Assembly (NCBI RefSeq): GCF_051195215.1
Contig: NZ_JBNAZM010000020.1
Location: 16,002-80,001 of the forward strand
Direction of reading: 5' to 3'
From: Arhodomonas sp051195215
GTDB taxonomy: Bacteria > Pseudomonadota > Gammaproteobacteria > Nitrococcales > Nitrococcaceae
DNA length: 64,000 nt
The notes below the pieces were generated by a model. It searched no databases. It saw only the letters and a list, made by a program, of their open reading frames with translations, and was not told the DNA's origin. A program made the position numbers and the translations under genes. Position 1 is the first letter of the stretch. The number at the start of each line of letters is the position of its first letter. Shown here piece by piece: positions 43,645 to 51,952 of the stretch.

Positions 43645-43974
43645 ATGGCGATGAACGCTGCGCGGCTGAAGGAAGAAAACCGCCGGTACCGGGGTACCGG
43701 CGGCGTGAGCGAGCGCAATCGCAGCGACGGTTTCGCGCCTGCCTTTCTCGACAGCGAGTCCGGCGCAATCCATCCTTCCTGCCTGGCCGACGGAAGCCCC
43801 GCTCCCTGTCACTGCCTGGATGGCTTGCCGGCGCCGCTGGTTACCGGCCGCGATGCCAGTGGCCGGGTCGTCGCGGTGCGCTCGTGCGTCGTCGCCGGCT
43901 TCGTGCGTGACGGTGTGTTCTATACACGTGAGCAGGCTGCGCGTGCCGTCGCCATTGCCGAGTGCGGGCCATAA
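43645..43974 (+). CDS. Conserved-looking hypothetical protein with five cysteines
   Basis: 109 residues, function unknown. N-terminal basic segment (MAMNAARLKEENRRYRGTGGVSERNRSDGF), then PAFLDSESGAIHPSCLADGSPAPCHCLDGLPAPLVTGRDASGRVVAVRSCVVAGFVRDGVFYTREQAARA. The sequence style suggests a soluble family found next to prmA or in similar genomes, but I cannot name it. It has its own strong promoter and lies 26 bp before prmA. Confidence 0.65.
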   Translation: MAMNAARLKEENRRYRGTGGVSERNRSDGFAPAFLDSESGAIHPSCLADGSPAPCHCLDGLPAPLVTGRDASGRVVAVRSCVVAGFVRDGVFYTREQAARAVAIAECGP

Positions 43975-44000
43975 CGTCCTTATTGGGGTATCCTCGCCCC

Positions 44001-44882
44001 ATGCCTTGGATTCAGATCGGATTCGACATACCCCGCGAGCGCTTCGGGCTTGCCGAAGCGGTACTGGAGAGCGCCGGTGCGCTGTCGGTGACCAGCCGTG
44101 ACCCGGGTGACGAGCCCGTGCTCGAGCCTGCTCCCGGCGAGCAGCCCCTGTGGTCGCGGGTCACCGTGATCGGCCTGTTCGATGCCGATATCGACGTTGC
44201 CGGCGTACACGCGAACGCGCGTGAGGCGCTCGGCGAGGACCCGGCCGGCTGGTGGGCCGAGCCACTCGCCGACCGCGCCTGGGAGCGGGCGTGGATGGAC
44301 GGCTACGAGCCGATGCGCTTCGGCGAGCGGCTCTACGTGGTACCGAGTCATCAGTCTCCACCCGATTCGGAGGCAGTGAATCTGCACTTAGACCCGGGAC
44401 TCGCATTCGGCACCGGCACGCACCCGACCACATCGCTCTGCCTGGAATACCTGGACGCGCATCCGCCGGTGGGCGAGCGTGTGCTCGACTACGGCTGCGG
44501 CTCCGGCGTGCTCGCCGTGGCGGCGCTGCTTCTGGGGGCCGGCGAGGTCGAGGGCGTGGACACCGATCCCCAGGCGCTCATTGCGAGCCGCGAGAACGCG
44601 CGCATCAATGGTGTCGCCGAGCGCCTGCGGGTGCGCGAGGTGGGCGTGGACCCACCCGCACCGGCCGATCTGGTGCTGGCGAACATCCTCTCGGGCGTGC
44701 TCATCGAGCTCGCCCCGCGACTCATCGACTGCTGCCGCCCGGGCGGTCGTCTGGTTCTCGCCGGCGTGCTCGAGGAGCAGGCGGATACGGTGCGGGCGGC
44801 CTTCGCGCCCGCGATCGAGCTTGTCGTCACGCCGCCGCGGGATGGCTGGGTTCGCCTGGAGGGTCGACGGGAGATCGCATGA
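44001..44882 (+). CDS. prmA: Ribosomal protein L11 methyltransferase
   Basis: 293 residues, standard length. The N-terminal domain begins MPWIQIGFDIP; the methyltransferase domain has FGTGTHPTTSLCLEYLD, VLDYGCGSGVLAVAALLLGAGEVEGVDTDPQA and NILSGVLIELAPRL (NxL/I catalytic region). It trimethylates L11 on Lys and N-terminal residues. Overlaps the next gene as ATGA. Confidence 0.95.
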   Translation: MPWIQIGFDIPRERFGLAEAVLESAGALSVTSRDPGDEPVLEPAPGEQPLWSRVTVIGLFDADIDVAGVHANAREALGEDPAGWWAEPLADRAWERAWMDGYEPMRFGERLYVVPSHQSPPDSEAVNLHLDPGLAFGTGTHPTTSLCLEYLDAHPPVGERVLDYGCGSGVLAVAALLLGAGEVEGVDTDPQALIASRENARINGVAERLRVREVGVDPPAPADLVLANILSGVLIELAPRLIDCCRPGGRLVLAGVLEEQADTVRAAFAPAIELVVTPPRDGWVRLEGRREIA

Positions 44883-45739
44883 GCGAGCGCCCGCCCATGC
44901 AGACACGGTGCCCCGGGTGCGGGACCGTTTTCCGTGTCACCGAGCATCAGTTGCAGGCCGCCGGTGGCGAGTGCCGCTGCGGGCTCTGCGGCCGTATCTT
45001 CGATGCTCGGCCGCATGGCTATCGGGCGTCGCCCCCGCCGGTCGAGCCGGTGGAATCGGTAGAGCCGACAGTACCCGACCCGGCGTTGGAGCCGGCGGAG
45101 GTGGCCCCGGAACCCGTGTCGGATGACTCCGGCGAGCCTCTGTATGAGCCGGTCGGCGTCGAACCCGTTCACGTCGAGCCGTCGGTGGGTTCAGCGCCGC
45201 CCGAGGCCGGCGGGGGCGCCGTTGCCCCCAGCGTCGAGGATCCGGATTTCGTCGAGCTCTCGTCGGCACCCTCCCGCCGGCGCTGGCCGTGGGCGCTGGC
45301 AGCCGTGCTGCTGGTGGTGGCACTGGCGGGCCAGGTTGCCTGGTTCCAGCGTGACGTGCTGCTTGCCGATGCCCGGGCGCGGGGGTGGGCCGAGGTGGCC
45401 TGCGAGTGGTTTGGCTGCCGGGTGGGCCTGGTCAGCCGGCCGGAACAGGTGGCGGTCGTCGAGCGAACTCTGGAGCCGGAGACTGCGGACGCCCAGCGGC
45501 TGCGGTTCACCGCGCGCATCGTCAACCGTCACGAGACGCCCATCGCCTGGCCGCAACTCGGCCTGCGACTGCGGGCGCTCAACGGGCGTATCGTCGGCGA
45601 ACGCTGGTTCGCACCGGGTGACTACCTGGAAACGCCCCCCGGCCGTGGCGGGATGCCCGTGGACGAGCCGGTCGCGGTGAGGGCGACCGTCGCTGACCCT
45701 GATGGACGCACCCAGGGGTTCGAGGTGGAGTTCCGCTGA
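44879..45739 (+). CDS. Zinc-ribbon, DUF3426 membrane protein
   Basis: 286 residues. N-terminal zinc finger TRCPGCGTVFRVTEHQLQAAGGECRCGLCGRIFDA (MJ0042-type, four Cys), an acidic/proline linker, one membrane span (WPWALAAVLLVVALAGQVAWF), and the DUF3426 domain at the end. It routinely follows prmA in gammaproteobacteria; function not established. Its start overlaps the prmA stop (ATGA). Confidence 0.88.
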   Translation: MSERPPMQTRCPGCGTVFRVTEHQLQAAGGECRCGLCGRIFDARPHGYRASPPPVEPVESVEPTVPDPALEPAEVAPEPVSDDSGEPLYEPVGVEPVHVEPSVGSAPPEAGGGAVAPSVEDPDFVELSSAPSRRRWPWALAAVLLVVALAGQVAWFQRDVLLADARARGWAEVACEWFGCRVGLVSRPEQVAVVERTLEPETADAQRLRFTARIVNRHETPIAWPQLGLRLRALNGRIVGERWFAPGDYLETPPGRGGMPVDEPVAVRATVADPDGRTQGFEVEFR

Positions 45740-45751
45740 TCCAGCGCCCGC

Positions 45752-45780
45752 TTTAACGCGTTGGGGTATACGTATATTAT
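45752..45780 (+). promoter_or_regulatory. Candidate promoter for fis
   Basis: TTTAAC, 17-nt spacer, TATTAT (five of six consensus) in the DUF3426-fis gap, 58 bp before the fis ATG. A separate fis promoter would be expected because dusB, the usual upstream partner, is absent. Confidence 0.45.
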
Positions 45781-45838
45781 CGATAGACTCTGCGCCCGCC
45801 GCAGCGGCGGCCACCCAACGCCAACCACCGTATTGCGC

Positions 45839-46141
45839 ATGGAAGAACAGGCCACACAAAGACAACAACCCGCAGAGGCAGGGGAGGATTCCGCGCCTGC
45901 CCGGCGTGGTGTCGGTCCCATCCGGGCGTGCGTGCGTGAGGCCCTGGAGGACTACTTCCGCCAGCTCGACGGCTATCACGGGGCGGGGCTTTACAAGATG
46001 GTGCTCACCGAGATGGAAGTGCCGTTGCTGGAGGTCGTCATGCGCGAGTGCGGCGGCAACCAGACGCGTGCCTCCGAGGTACTGGGCATCAATCGCGGTA
46101 CCCTGCGCAAGAAGCTCCAGCACTACGGTCTGGACGATTGA
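45839..46141 (+). CDS. fis: DNA-binding protein Fis
   Basis: 100 residues, the right length. The C-terminal half is unmistakable: GLYKMVLTEMEVPLLEVVMRECGGNQTRASEVLGINRGTLRKKLQHYGLD, with the helix-turn-helix at NQTRASEVLGINRGTLRKKL. Fis bends DNA and stimulates rRNA transcription and recombination. The ATG at 45839 begins MEEQATQRQQ; the upstream frame to 45761 would be abnormally long. Confidence 0.95.
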   Translation: MEEQATQRQQPAEAGEDSAPARRGVGPIRACVREALEDYFRQLDGYHGAGLYKMVLTEMEVPLLEVVMRECGGNQTRASEVLGINRGTLRKKLQHYGLDD

Positions 46142-46273
46142 TCCCCCGGCCCGTTTCACCTCGGTTGCGGTGACGCGCCGCCGCCGGGCCGCGGCTTGCG
46201 GTGCCCTTCCGACAAACGGTGCCGGCTTTCCCGGCGCCGCACGCCCGGCGTTGCGCCCGGCCGTCCGCAGATC

Positions 46274-46312
46274 GCTGCCTCGTTCGCTATAATACGCGCC
46301 CCTTGAGGCAGC
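46274..46312 (+). promoter_or_regulatory. Dyad-flanked -10 region before purH
   Basis: TATAAT at 46288-46293 lies inside an 8-bp perfect inverted repeat, GCTGCCTC (46274-46281) and GAGGCAGC (46305-46312), 23 nt apart. No good -35 is seen. The dyad could be an operator or a 5'-leader stem-loop of the purH-purD transcript. Confidence 0.45.
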
Positions 46313-46331
46313 CACCGAAGGACACAGCCCG

Positions 46332-47918
46332 ATGCCAGCAGCCGCAGAGCTCAGGCCGGTGCGCCGGGCGCTGATCAGCGTCTCGGACAAGACCGGCGTC
46401 GCCGATTTTGCGCGTGCACTCGCCGCGCGCGGGGTCGAGATCCTCTCTACGGGCGGCACTGCCCGCCTGCTTGCCGAGGCCGGCGTGCCGGTCATCGAGG
46501 TCTCGGACTTCACCGGCTTTCCCGAGATGATGGACGGGCGGGTGAAAACCCTCCATCCCAAAGTGCATGGTGGCTTGCTCGGACGGCGCGACGTGGACGA
46601 TGGCGTCATGGCCGAACATGACATTCGCCCCATCGACGTGCTGGTGGTCAATCTGTACCCGTTCGAGCGCACCGTCGCCGCCGAGGATTGCAGCCTGGAG
46701 CAGGCGGTCGAGAACATCGATATCGGCGGCCCTGCGATGGTTCGCGCTGCGGCGAAGAATCACGATGGCGTCGCCGTGCTTACCGATGCCGGCGATTACC
46801 CGAGTCTGCTCGACGAGCTCGACGCCAACGACGGCCTCACGGCGGCCACGCGTTTCCGCCTGGCGGTGAAAGCATTCGAGCACACCGCCCGGTATGACGG
46901 CGCCATCGCCAACTATCTGGGTCGGCTGACCACCGGTGAGCCCCGGCCGGCGGCGTTCCCGGCAACGCTCAATCGCCAGTTCCATCGCGTTCAGACGATG
47001 CGCTATGGCGAGAACCCGCACCAGGGCGCCGCTTTCTACCGCGACCCGGCCGAGACCGAGGCGTCGGTGACCACGGCGCGTCAGCTCCAGGGCAAGGCCC
47101 TGTCGTATAACAACATCGCGGATACCGACGCGGCGCTCGAGTGCGTGCGTGACTTCGAGGCGCCGGCGTGCGTAATCGTCAAGCATGCCAACCCCTGCGG
47201 TGTCGCCGTCGGCGAAACTCTGGAACAGGCCTACGAGCGCGCTTTCGCCACCGATCCCACATCCGCGTTCGGCGGCATCATCGCTTTCAATCGTGAGCTG
47301 GACACCGCCGCCGCCCGAGCCATCGTGGATCGCCAGTTCGTGGAGGTGATCGTCGCGCCCGCGGTCGCCGACGGCGTCGCGGAGATCGTGGCGCGCAAGA
47401 AGAATATCCGCCTGCTCGTCTGTGGCGACCTGAATGCCGCCCCGGGGCGGCGCCTCGATTACAAACGCGTGCGCGGCGGGCTGCTGGTGCAGGACGCCGA
47501 CGATTCCCTCCTGCCGGCGGGCGAGACGCCGCGTGTGGTCACCCGGCGCGCTCCGGACGCCGATGAGCACGACGATCTGCTGTTCGCCTGGCGCGTGGCG
47601 AAGTACGTCAAGTCCAACGCGATCGTCTATGGCCGTGACGGGCGAACCCTCGCGGTCGGCGCCGGCCAGATGAGCCGGGTGGACAGTGCCCGCATCGGCG
47701 TGCGCAAGGCAGCGGACGCCGGCCTGCCCCTGACCGGGGCGGCGCTGGCCTCGGACGCGTTCTTCCCGTTCCGCGACGGTATCGATCAGGCCGCCGAGGC
47801 GGGTGTACGGGCGATCATTCAGCCCGGTGGCTCGGTCCGGGACGATGAGGTCATCGCCGCCGCGGACGAGCATGGCATCGCCATGCTGTTCACGGGAATG
47901 CGCCACTTCCGCCACTGA
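46332..47918 (+). CDS. purH: Bifunctional AICAR formyltransferase/IMP cyclohydrolase
   Basis: 528 residues. The IMP cyclohydrolase N-terminus (RALISVSDKTGVADFARALAARGVEILSTGGTA, TLHPKVHGGLL) precedes the AICAR formyltransferase with LRYGENPHQ-like MRYGENPHQGAAFYRD, KHANPCGVA, and SDAFFPFRDGID. It makes the last two steps of IMP synthesis. purD follows 31 bp later, the usual pair. Confidence 0.97.
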   Translation: MPAAAELRPVRRALISVSDKTGVADFARALAARGVEILSTGGTARLLAEAGVPVIEVSDFTGFPEMMDGRVKTLHPKVHGGLLGRRDVDDGVMAEHDIRPIDVLVVNLYPFERTVAAEDCSLEQAVENIDIGGPAMVRAAAKNHDGVAVLTDAGDYPSLLDELDANDGLTAATRFRLAVKAFEHTARYDGAIANYLGRLTTGEPRPAAFPATLNRQFHRVQTMRYGENPHQGAAFYRDPAETEASVTTARQLQGKALSYNNIADTDAALECVRDFEAPACVIVKHANPCGVAVGETLEQAYERAFATDPTSAFGGIIAFNRELDTAAARAIVDRQFVEVIVAPAVADGVAEIVARKKNIRLLVCGDLNAAPGRRLDYKRVRGGLLVQDADDSLLPAGETPRVVTRRAPDADEHDDLLFAWRVAKYVKSNAIVYGRDGRTLAVGAGQMSRVDSARIGVRKAADAGLPLTGAALASDAFFPFRDGIDQAAEAGVRAIIQPGGSVRDDEVIAAADEHGIAMLFTGMRHFRH

Positions 47919-47949
47919 TTGGCCGAACGCAACGCGAAGGAGCGAAGCG

Positions 47950-49236
47950 ATGAACGTACTCGTGATCGGCGGCGGTGGCCGCGAGCATGCCCTGGCGTGG
48001 AAGCTCGCTCAGTCACCCACCGTGGAAGCGGTCTACGTCGCCCCGGGTAATGCCGGCACGCGCTTGGAGTCCAAGGTGCAGAACGTTGCCATCGGCGTGG
48101 AGGACGTGGCCGCGCTGGTGGATTTTGCCCGTAACGCCGAGGTGGGGCTCACCGTGGTCGGGCCCGAGGTGCCCCTGACCATGGGCGTGGTCGATGCCTT
48201 CGAGGCCGCGGGGCTGCGGTGTTTCGGCCCCACCCGCGATGCGGCGGAGCTGGAGGGTTCCAAAGCGTTCGCCAAGGCGTTTCTCGCCCGCCACCATATC
48301 CCCACCGCGAGCTATCGTGCCTTCGACGACGTTGACGAGGCGCGCGATTACATTCGCGCCCACGGTGCTCCCGTGGTGGTGAAGGCCGACGGCCTCGCCG
48401 CCGGCAAGGGTGTTACCGTGGCCATGACCGTTGACGAGGCCGAGCAGGCGGCCGAGACCATGTTGAGCGGCCAGGCTTTCGGCGGTGCGGGAGACCGGAT
48501 CGTCGTCGAGGATTTCCTCCAGGGGGAGGAGGCGAGCTTCATCGCGCTGGTGGACGGTGAGCACATTCTGCCGCTGGTTTCCAGTCAGGATCACAAGGCG
48601 CGCGACGAGGGCGATACCGGCCCCAATACTGGCGGCATGGGTGCTTATACGCCGGCGTCGGTGGTGGACGAAGCGGTGCATACGCGAATTCTCGAAGAGA
48701 TCGTCCGTCCGACGGTCCGGGGGCTCGCGGCCGAAGGCCGCCGTTACACCGGGTTTCTCTACGCGGGCGTCATGATCGACCCGGAGGGGCGGCCACGGGT
48801 GCTGGAGTTCAACGTGCGTCTGGGCGATCCGGAAACCCAGCCCATCCTCATGCGTCTGCGCTCCGACCTGGTGGAATTGTGCAACGCCGCGCTGGACGGC
48901 CGTCTCGATCAGGTGTCCGTTGAGTGGGACCCCCGCGCCTGCCTCGGCGTGGTGATGGCCGCCGGCGGCTACCCGGGTGCCTATGGCAAGGGCGATCCCA
49001 TCACGGGCCTGCCGACAGACGATGCGCCGGACGTGAAAGTGTTTCACGCCGGCACGGCCACGAACGATGCCGGTGAAGTGGTGACGATGGGCGGGCGCGT
49101 GCTGTGTGTCTGTGCTCTCGGCGATACCGTTGCCCAGGCGCAGCGCCGTGCCTATGAGCAGGCCGATCGGATTCACTGGGAAGGCGTTTACTACCGCCGG
49201 GACATTGGCCATCGCGCCCTCAGTCGCGAGCGGTAA
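47950..49236 (+). CDS. purD: Phosphoribosylamine-glycine ligase
   Basis: 428 residues, ATP-grasp. Start MNVLVIGGGGREHALAWKLAQSP; ATP-binding MPVVVKADGLAAGKGV-like VVKADGLAAGKGVTVA; substrate FLQGEEASFIALVDGEHILPLVSSQDHKARDEGDTGPNTGGMGAY; and FNVRLGDPETQ. The ATG has AAGGAG 8 nt before it. It is the second gene of the purH-purD operon. Confidence 0.97.
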   Translation: MNVLVIGGGGREHALAWKLAQSPTVEAVYVAPGNAGTRLESKVQNVAIGVEDVAALVDFARNAEVGLTVVGPEVPLTMGVVDAFEAAGLRCFGPTRDAAELEGSKAFAKAFLARHHIPTASYRAFDDVDEARDYIRAHGAPVVVKADGLAAGKGVTVAMTVDEAEQAAETMLSGQAFGGAGDRIVVEDFLQGEEASFIALVDGEHILPLVSSQDHKARDEGDTGPNTGGMGAYTPASVVDEAVHTRILEEIVRPTVRGLAAEGRRYTGFLYAGVMIDPEGRPRVLEFNVRLGDPETQPILMRLRSDLVELCNAALDGRLDQVSVEWDPRACLGVVMAAGGYPGAYGKGDPITGLPTDDAPDVKVFHAGTATNDAGEVVTMGGRVLCVCALGDTVAQAQRRAYEQADRIHWEGVYYRRDIGHRALSRER

Positions 49237-49252
49237 CGCGCCGGTGAGGACG

Positions 49253-49283
49253 CACCCGGCGGCTGGGTTGCAGCCGCCGGGTG
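49253..49283 (+). terminator. Hairpin at the end of purH-purD
   Basis: A perfect 12-bp stem CACCCGGCGGCT / AGCCGCCGGGTG, 7-nt loop, 16 bp after the purD stop. No U tract follows, so it may stabilise the 3' end rather than terminate alone. Confidence 0.55.
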
Positions 49284-49500
49284 TGCCGGTGCCGCCGGTT
49301 GGGCGAACTCCTGATGCCGCGGGCGCGACATGTGGTGCACTGCAGTATAGAGAGCTTGCACCTGCCACGGCAAGCACGCCGTGGTGCCGGGCAGTGGCCT
49401 CGGCGGCGGCTCAATGGGGGACGGGGCCGGTGGCGACCACGGCGCGGATTCCCGCGTTCCGGAAGCACGCCGGCGGCCCGGGCCGAACGGCAGCGCGTGC

Positions 49501-50421
49501 ATGACGCCGCCTCTCTCCCGGCCACGGGCGACCCGGCAGGCGATCGTATTCACCAACGCAGCGGCCGGTCGTGCCCGCGAGGCGCTGGACGAAGGGCTTG
49601 CCGCGCTGGCGGACGCCGGGGTGGCGTATACGTGCCACTGGCCGGCGACGGCTGATGAGCTCCGCGCCGGTGTCACGCGGGCCCGCCGTGAGGCGGACGT
49701 CGTCGTCCTCGCCGGGGGAGACGGCACGGTCAACGCCGCGCTGCCGGCGCTGATGGGCACGGGCGCGCCCCTCGGTCTGCTGCCGCTGGGAACCGCCAAC
49801 GATCTGGCACGCAGCCTCGGCCTGCCCATGGAACCGGCCGGTGCGGGAGCGGTGCTCGCCACGGGCCGCGTGCGTCAGGTGGATGTCGCGCGGGTCAATG
49901 CCCACCCGTTCGTGAACGTCGCCCACATCGGGCTCGGGGTGCAGGCCCGGGATGCGGCGCTGAATCCAACGGCCAAGCGTCGTTGGCGGGCCTTGAGCTA
50001 TCCGTTGAGTCTGCTGCGGATGATCGGTCGTCTGCGTGCGTTTCGCGTCGAGGTCGTCGTCGACGGGCAACACTCGCGTATGCGGGCGTTGCACCTCGCC
50101 GTCGGCAACGGCCGATACTATGGCGGCGGCATCCCCGTGGACGTCGATGCCGACGTCGCCGACGGGCTCCTCGATGCCTATTGCGTGCCGCCACACGGCC
50201 CGGTAGGACTGGTCAGGGCGGCCTGGGACGTATGGCGTGGCGGTTCGCCCGGCAGTCCCGTGTGGCGGGAAACCGGGCGCGCGGTCGAGGTACGTACCCG
50301 CCGGCGGCGGCGTATCATTGCCGACGGGGAGCACGTGGCCTGGACGCCCGCGCGCTTCGAGGTGATCCCCGCGGCGCTCGCGGTCGTGGTGCAGCGGGAC
50401 GGTGGAGGAAATGGCGAATGA
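49501..50421 (+). CDS. Diacylglycerol/lipid kinase family protein (YegS-like)
   Basis: 306 residues. N-terminal domain with IVFTNAAAGRA and VVLAGGDGTVNAALPAL (the NAD-kinase-like GGDGT loop), PLGLLPLGTANDLARSLGLP, then the beta-sandwich domain with AHIGLGVQARDA and IPVDVDADVADGLLD. It probably phosphorylates lipids or sphingoid/isoprenoid alcohols; substrate not known. ATG 49501 is the likely start, though no strong ribosome site is seen. Stop overlaps the next start as ATGA. Confidence 0.85.
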   Translation: MTPPLSRPRATRQAIVFTNAAAGRAREALDEGLAALADAGVAYTCHWPATADELRAGVTRARREADVVVLAGGDGTVNAALPALMGTGAPLGLLPLGTANDLARSLGLPMEPAGAGAVLATGRVRQVDVARVNAHPFVNVAHIGLGVQARDAALNPTAKRRWRALSYPLSLLRMIGRLRAFRVEVVVDGQHSRMRALHLAVGNGRYYGGGIPVDVDADVADGLLDAYCVPPHGPVGLVRAAWDVWRGGSPGSPVWRETGRAVEVRTRRRRRIIADGEHVAWTPARFEVIPAALAVVVQRDGGGNGE

Positions 50422-50867
50422 CTCTATGGCGCGATGAGGCTCTCGCGGCGGTCAACGAGGTGCTGACGCAGTGCGAATCCAATGCCCGTCATCATCGGTA
50501 CTCGGCGGAAGTATTGGCGGCGCCGGCGTTAGCCGGTTCGCTGCAGCGCCTCGCCGCCGAGCGCGAGCGCATGGCCGAACAGCTCGCCTACCAGTTGCGT
50601 GCCCACGGCGATCTGCCGGACGCCTCCGATTCGGAGCTGGACAGCCTGCACGAGCTCGGTGATCGCCTGATGGCCCGTCTCGCCGCACGGGGTACCGCGG
50701 TGCTGCTGCGCGAGCGTGCCGAGGACGAGCGCCGGCTGGCGGCCGCCGCCCAGCTCGCCCTGGGTCATGCGGTACCGGGGGATGTGCGTCCCCAGCTCGA
50801 ACATATCCGTGCCAGTGCCCAGCAGGCCGCGACACAGGTCGCCACGCTCGTCGACAGGGATGCGTGA
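50418..50867 (+). CDS. Helical hypothetical protein, ferritin-like candidate
   Basis: 149 residues, almost wholly helical (four long Ala/Glu/Arg helices), start MTLWRDEALAAVNEVLTQCESNARHHRYSAEVL. The pattern resembles DUF2383-type four-helix bundles, but metal-ligand spacing cannot be confirmed by eye. It overlaps the lipid kinase stop (ATGA), so it is co-translated with it. Confidence 0.6.
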   Translation: MTLWRDEALAAVNEVLTQCESNARHHRYSAEVLAAPALAGSLQRLAAERERMAEQLAYQLRAHGDLPDASDSELDSLHELGDRLMARLAARGTAVLLRERAEDERRLAAAAQLALGHAVPGDVRPQLEHIRASAQQAATQVATLVDRDA

Positions 50868-50869
50868 GC

Positions 50870-51325
50870 TCAGGGAACGTGTTCGGTACCCGACGCGGGC
50901 AGACCCAGCCGGTATAGCAGGGGTTGCTGCGGCATCAGCAGGTCGGCAAGGGTGTAGCGGTCGAGGACATCCAGGAACGCCTGCAGCGCCTCGTCCAGGA
51001 CACTCTGCAGTGTGCAGGCGCCGGTGAGCCGGCAGCGGTTCTCGGAGCCGAAACATTCCACCAGTTGCAGGTCGTTCTCCGTCTGACGGATGAGCGCGCC
51101 CAGCGCGACCTCCTCGGGGGGGCGGTTGAGTCGCATGCCGCCGTGCTTGCCCCGCAGCGTTTCGATGTAGCCTAAGCGGTTGAGCTCGTAGACCACCTTC
51201 ATCAGGTGATTGCGGGAGATCTCATAACGCTCGGCGATCTCCCGTATGGTGGCGAGCTCGCCATCCTTGAGTCCGAGGTAGATGAGCACCCGCAGGCAAT
51301 AGTCGCTGTAGAGCGTCAGTCGCAT
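50870..51325 (-). CDS. Rrf2-family regulator, NsrR/IscR-like iron-sulfur type
   Basis: 151 residues. Winged helix MRLTLYSDYCLRVLIYLGLK... ISRNHLMKVVYELNRLGYIETLRGKHGGMRL matches NsrR. Three cluster-type cysteines C91, C98, C104 are spaced C-x6-C-x5-C, with C91 at the same number as E. coli NsrR. An NO-sensing [Fe-S] repressor is likely. It lies downstream of the YbaN-like gene, with no obvious NO-detoxification gene beside it. Confidence 0.82.
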   Translation of the reverse strand: MRLTLYSDYCLRVLIYLGLKDGELATIREIAERYEISRNHLMKVVYELNRLGYIETLRGKHGGMRLNRPPEEVALGALIRQTENDLQLVECFGSENRCRLTGACTLQSVLDEALQAFLDVLDRYTLADLLMPQQPLLYRLGLPASGTEHVP

Positions 51326-51397
51326 GGCCGTCTTCGGCGGTGTGGCATTCGCTGCAGTATGCCGCGTGCAGCGATTACCCGCTACCCGGTGGTGCCG

Positions 51398-51790
51398 TCA
51401 TCGTGCCGGACGTGTGACGATGAACACGCTGACGCCTATCAGTACGGCGGTGACCGCTGCGCGCACCGTCACCGATGGAACGGTCATGATCATGATCACC
51501 CAGCTCCCGATGATGAGCACGATGGCCGTTCTCTTGGCCGCCGGTCGAATCGCGCGATTTCGGTGCCAGTCCTCCAGCGGTGGACCGAGACGGGGGTGTT
51601 CCCTAAGCCAGCGCTCCAGAGCCGGCGAGCCGCGGGAGGCCGCGTACGCGGCGAGCAACACGAACGGCGTCGTCGGCACCAGCGGGAGCGCCACGCCGAT
51701 GCCGCCAAGCGCCACGCAGCCGACCGCGAGCGCCTGCCACGCTCGTCGTTGCCAGGCTCGGCCGGCAGGTTGGTTCGGATTCGCCGCCAT
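51398..51790 (-). CDS. YbaN-like (DUF454) membrane protein
   Basis: 130 residues with three or four hydrophobic helices and the family motif LGGIGVALPLVPTTPFVLLAAYAASRGSPALERWLREHPRLGPPLEDW. Function unknown. The ATG at 51790 gives family length; the frame extends upstream to 51913. Confidence 0.85.
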   Translation of the reverse strand: MAANPNQPAGRAWQRRAWQALAVGCVALGGIGVALPLVPTTPFVLLAAYAASRGSPALERWLREHPRLGPPLEDWHRNRAIRPAAKRTAIVLIIGSWVIMIMTVPSVTVRAAVTAVLIGVSVFIVTRPAR

Positions 51791-51912
51791 GGTGTACAGG
51801 ATAACGCCTCGCGGGCGTCGTTGCTCGTGCGTCGCCGAAAGCGCGAGCGAGTTGCACGGGCAACGTTGTGGCGGAGAGCCCGTGACGCGGCGGCGCATGT
51901 GTTTCGTATCCA

Positions 51913-51944
51913 CGCGAATGCCGCCTTCCCTGGCGGCATTCGCG
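51913..51944 (-). terminator. Hairpin after mmsB
   Basis: A perfect 13-bp stem CGCGAATGCCGCC / GGCGGCATTCGCG with a 6-nt loop, 8 bp downstream of the mmsB stop on the minus strand. No T run; likely the transcript end or stabiliser. Confidence 0.6.
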
Positions 51945-51952
51945 TACTGGCG

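Noticed and set aside
46287..47915. Long minus-strand frame opposite purH, and similar ones opposite purD (48013-49377), tamA (5076-6389) and the aminotransferase (1260-2366)
   Set aside because: All are shadows of well-identified genes.
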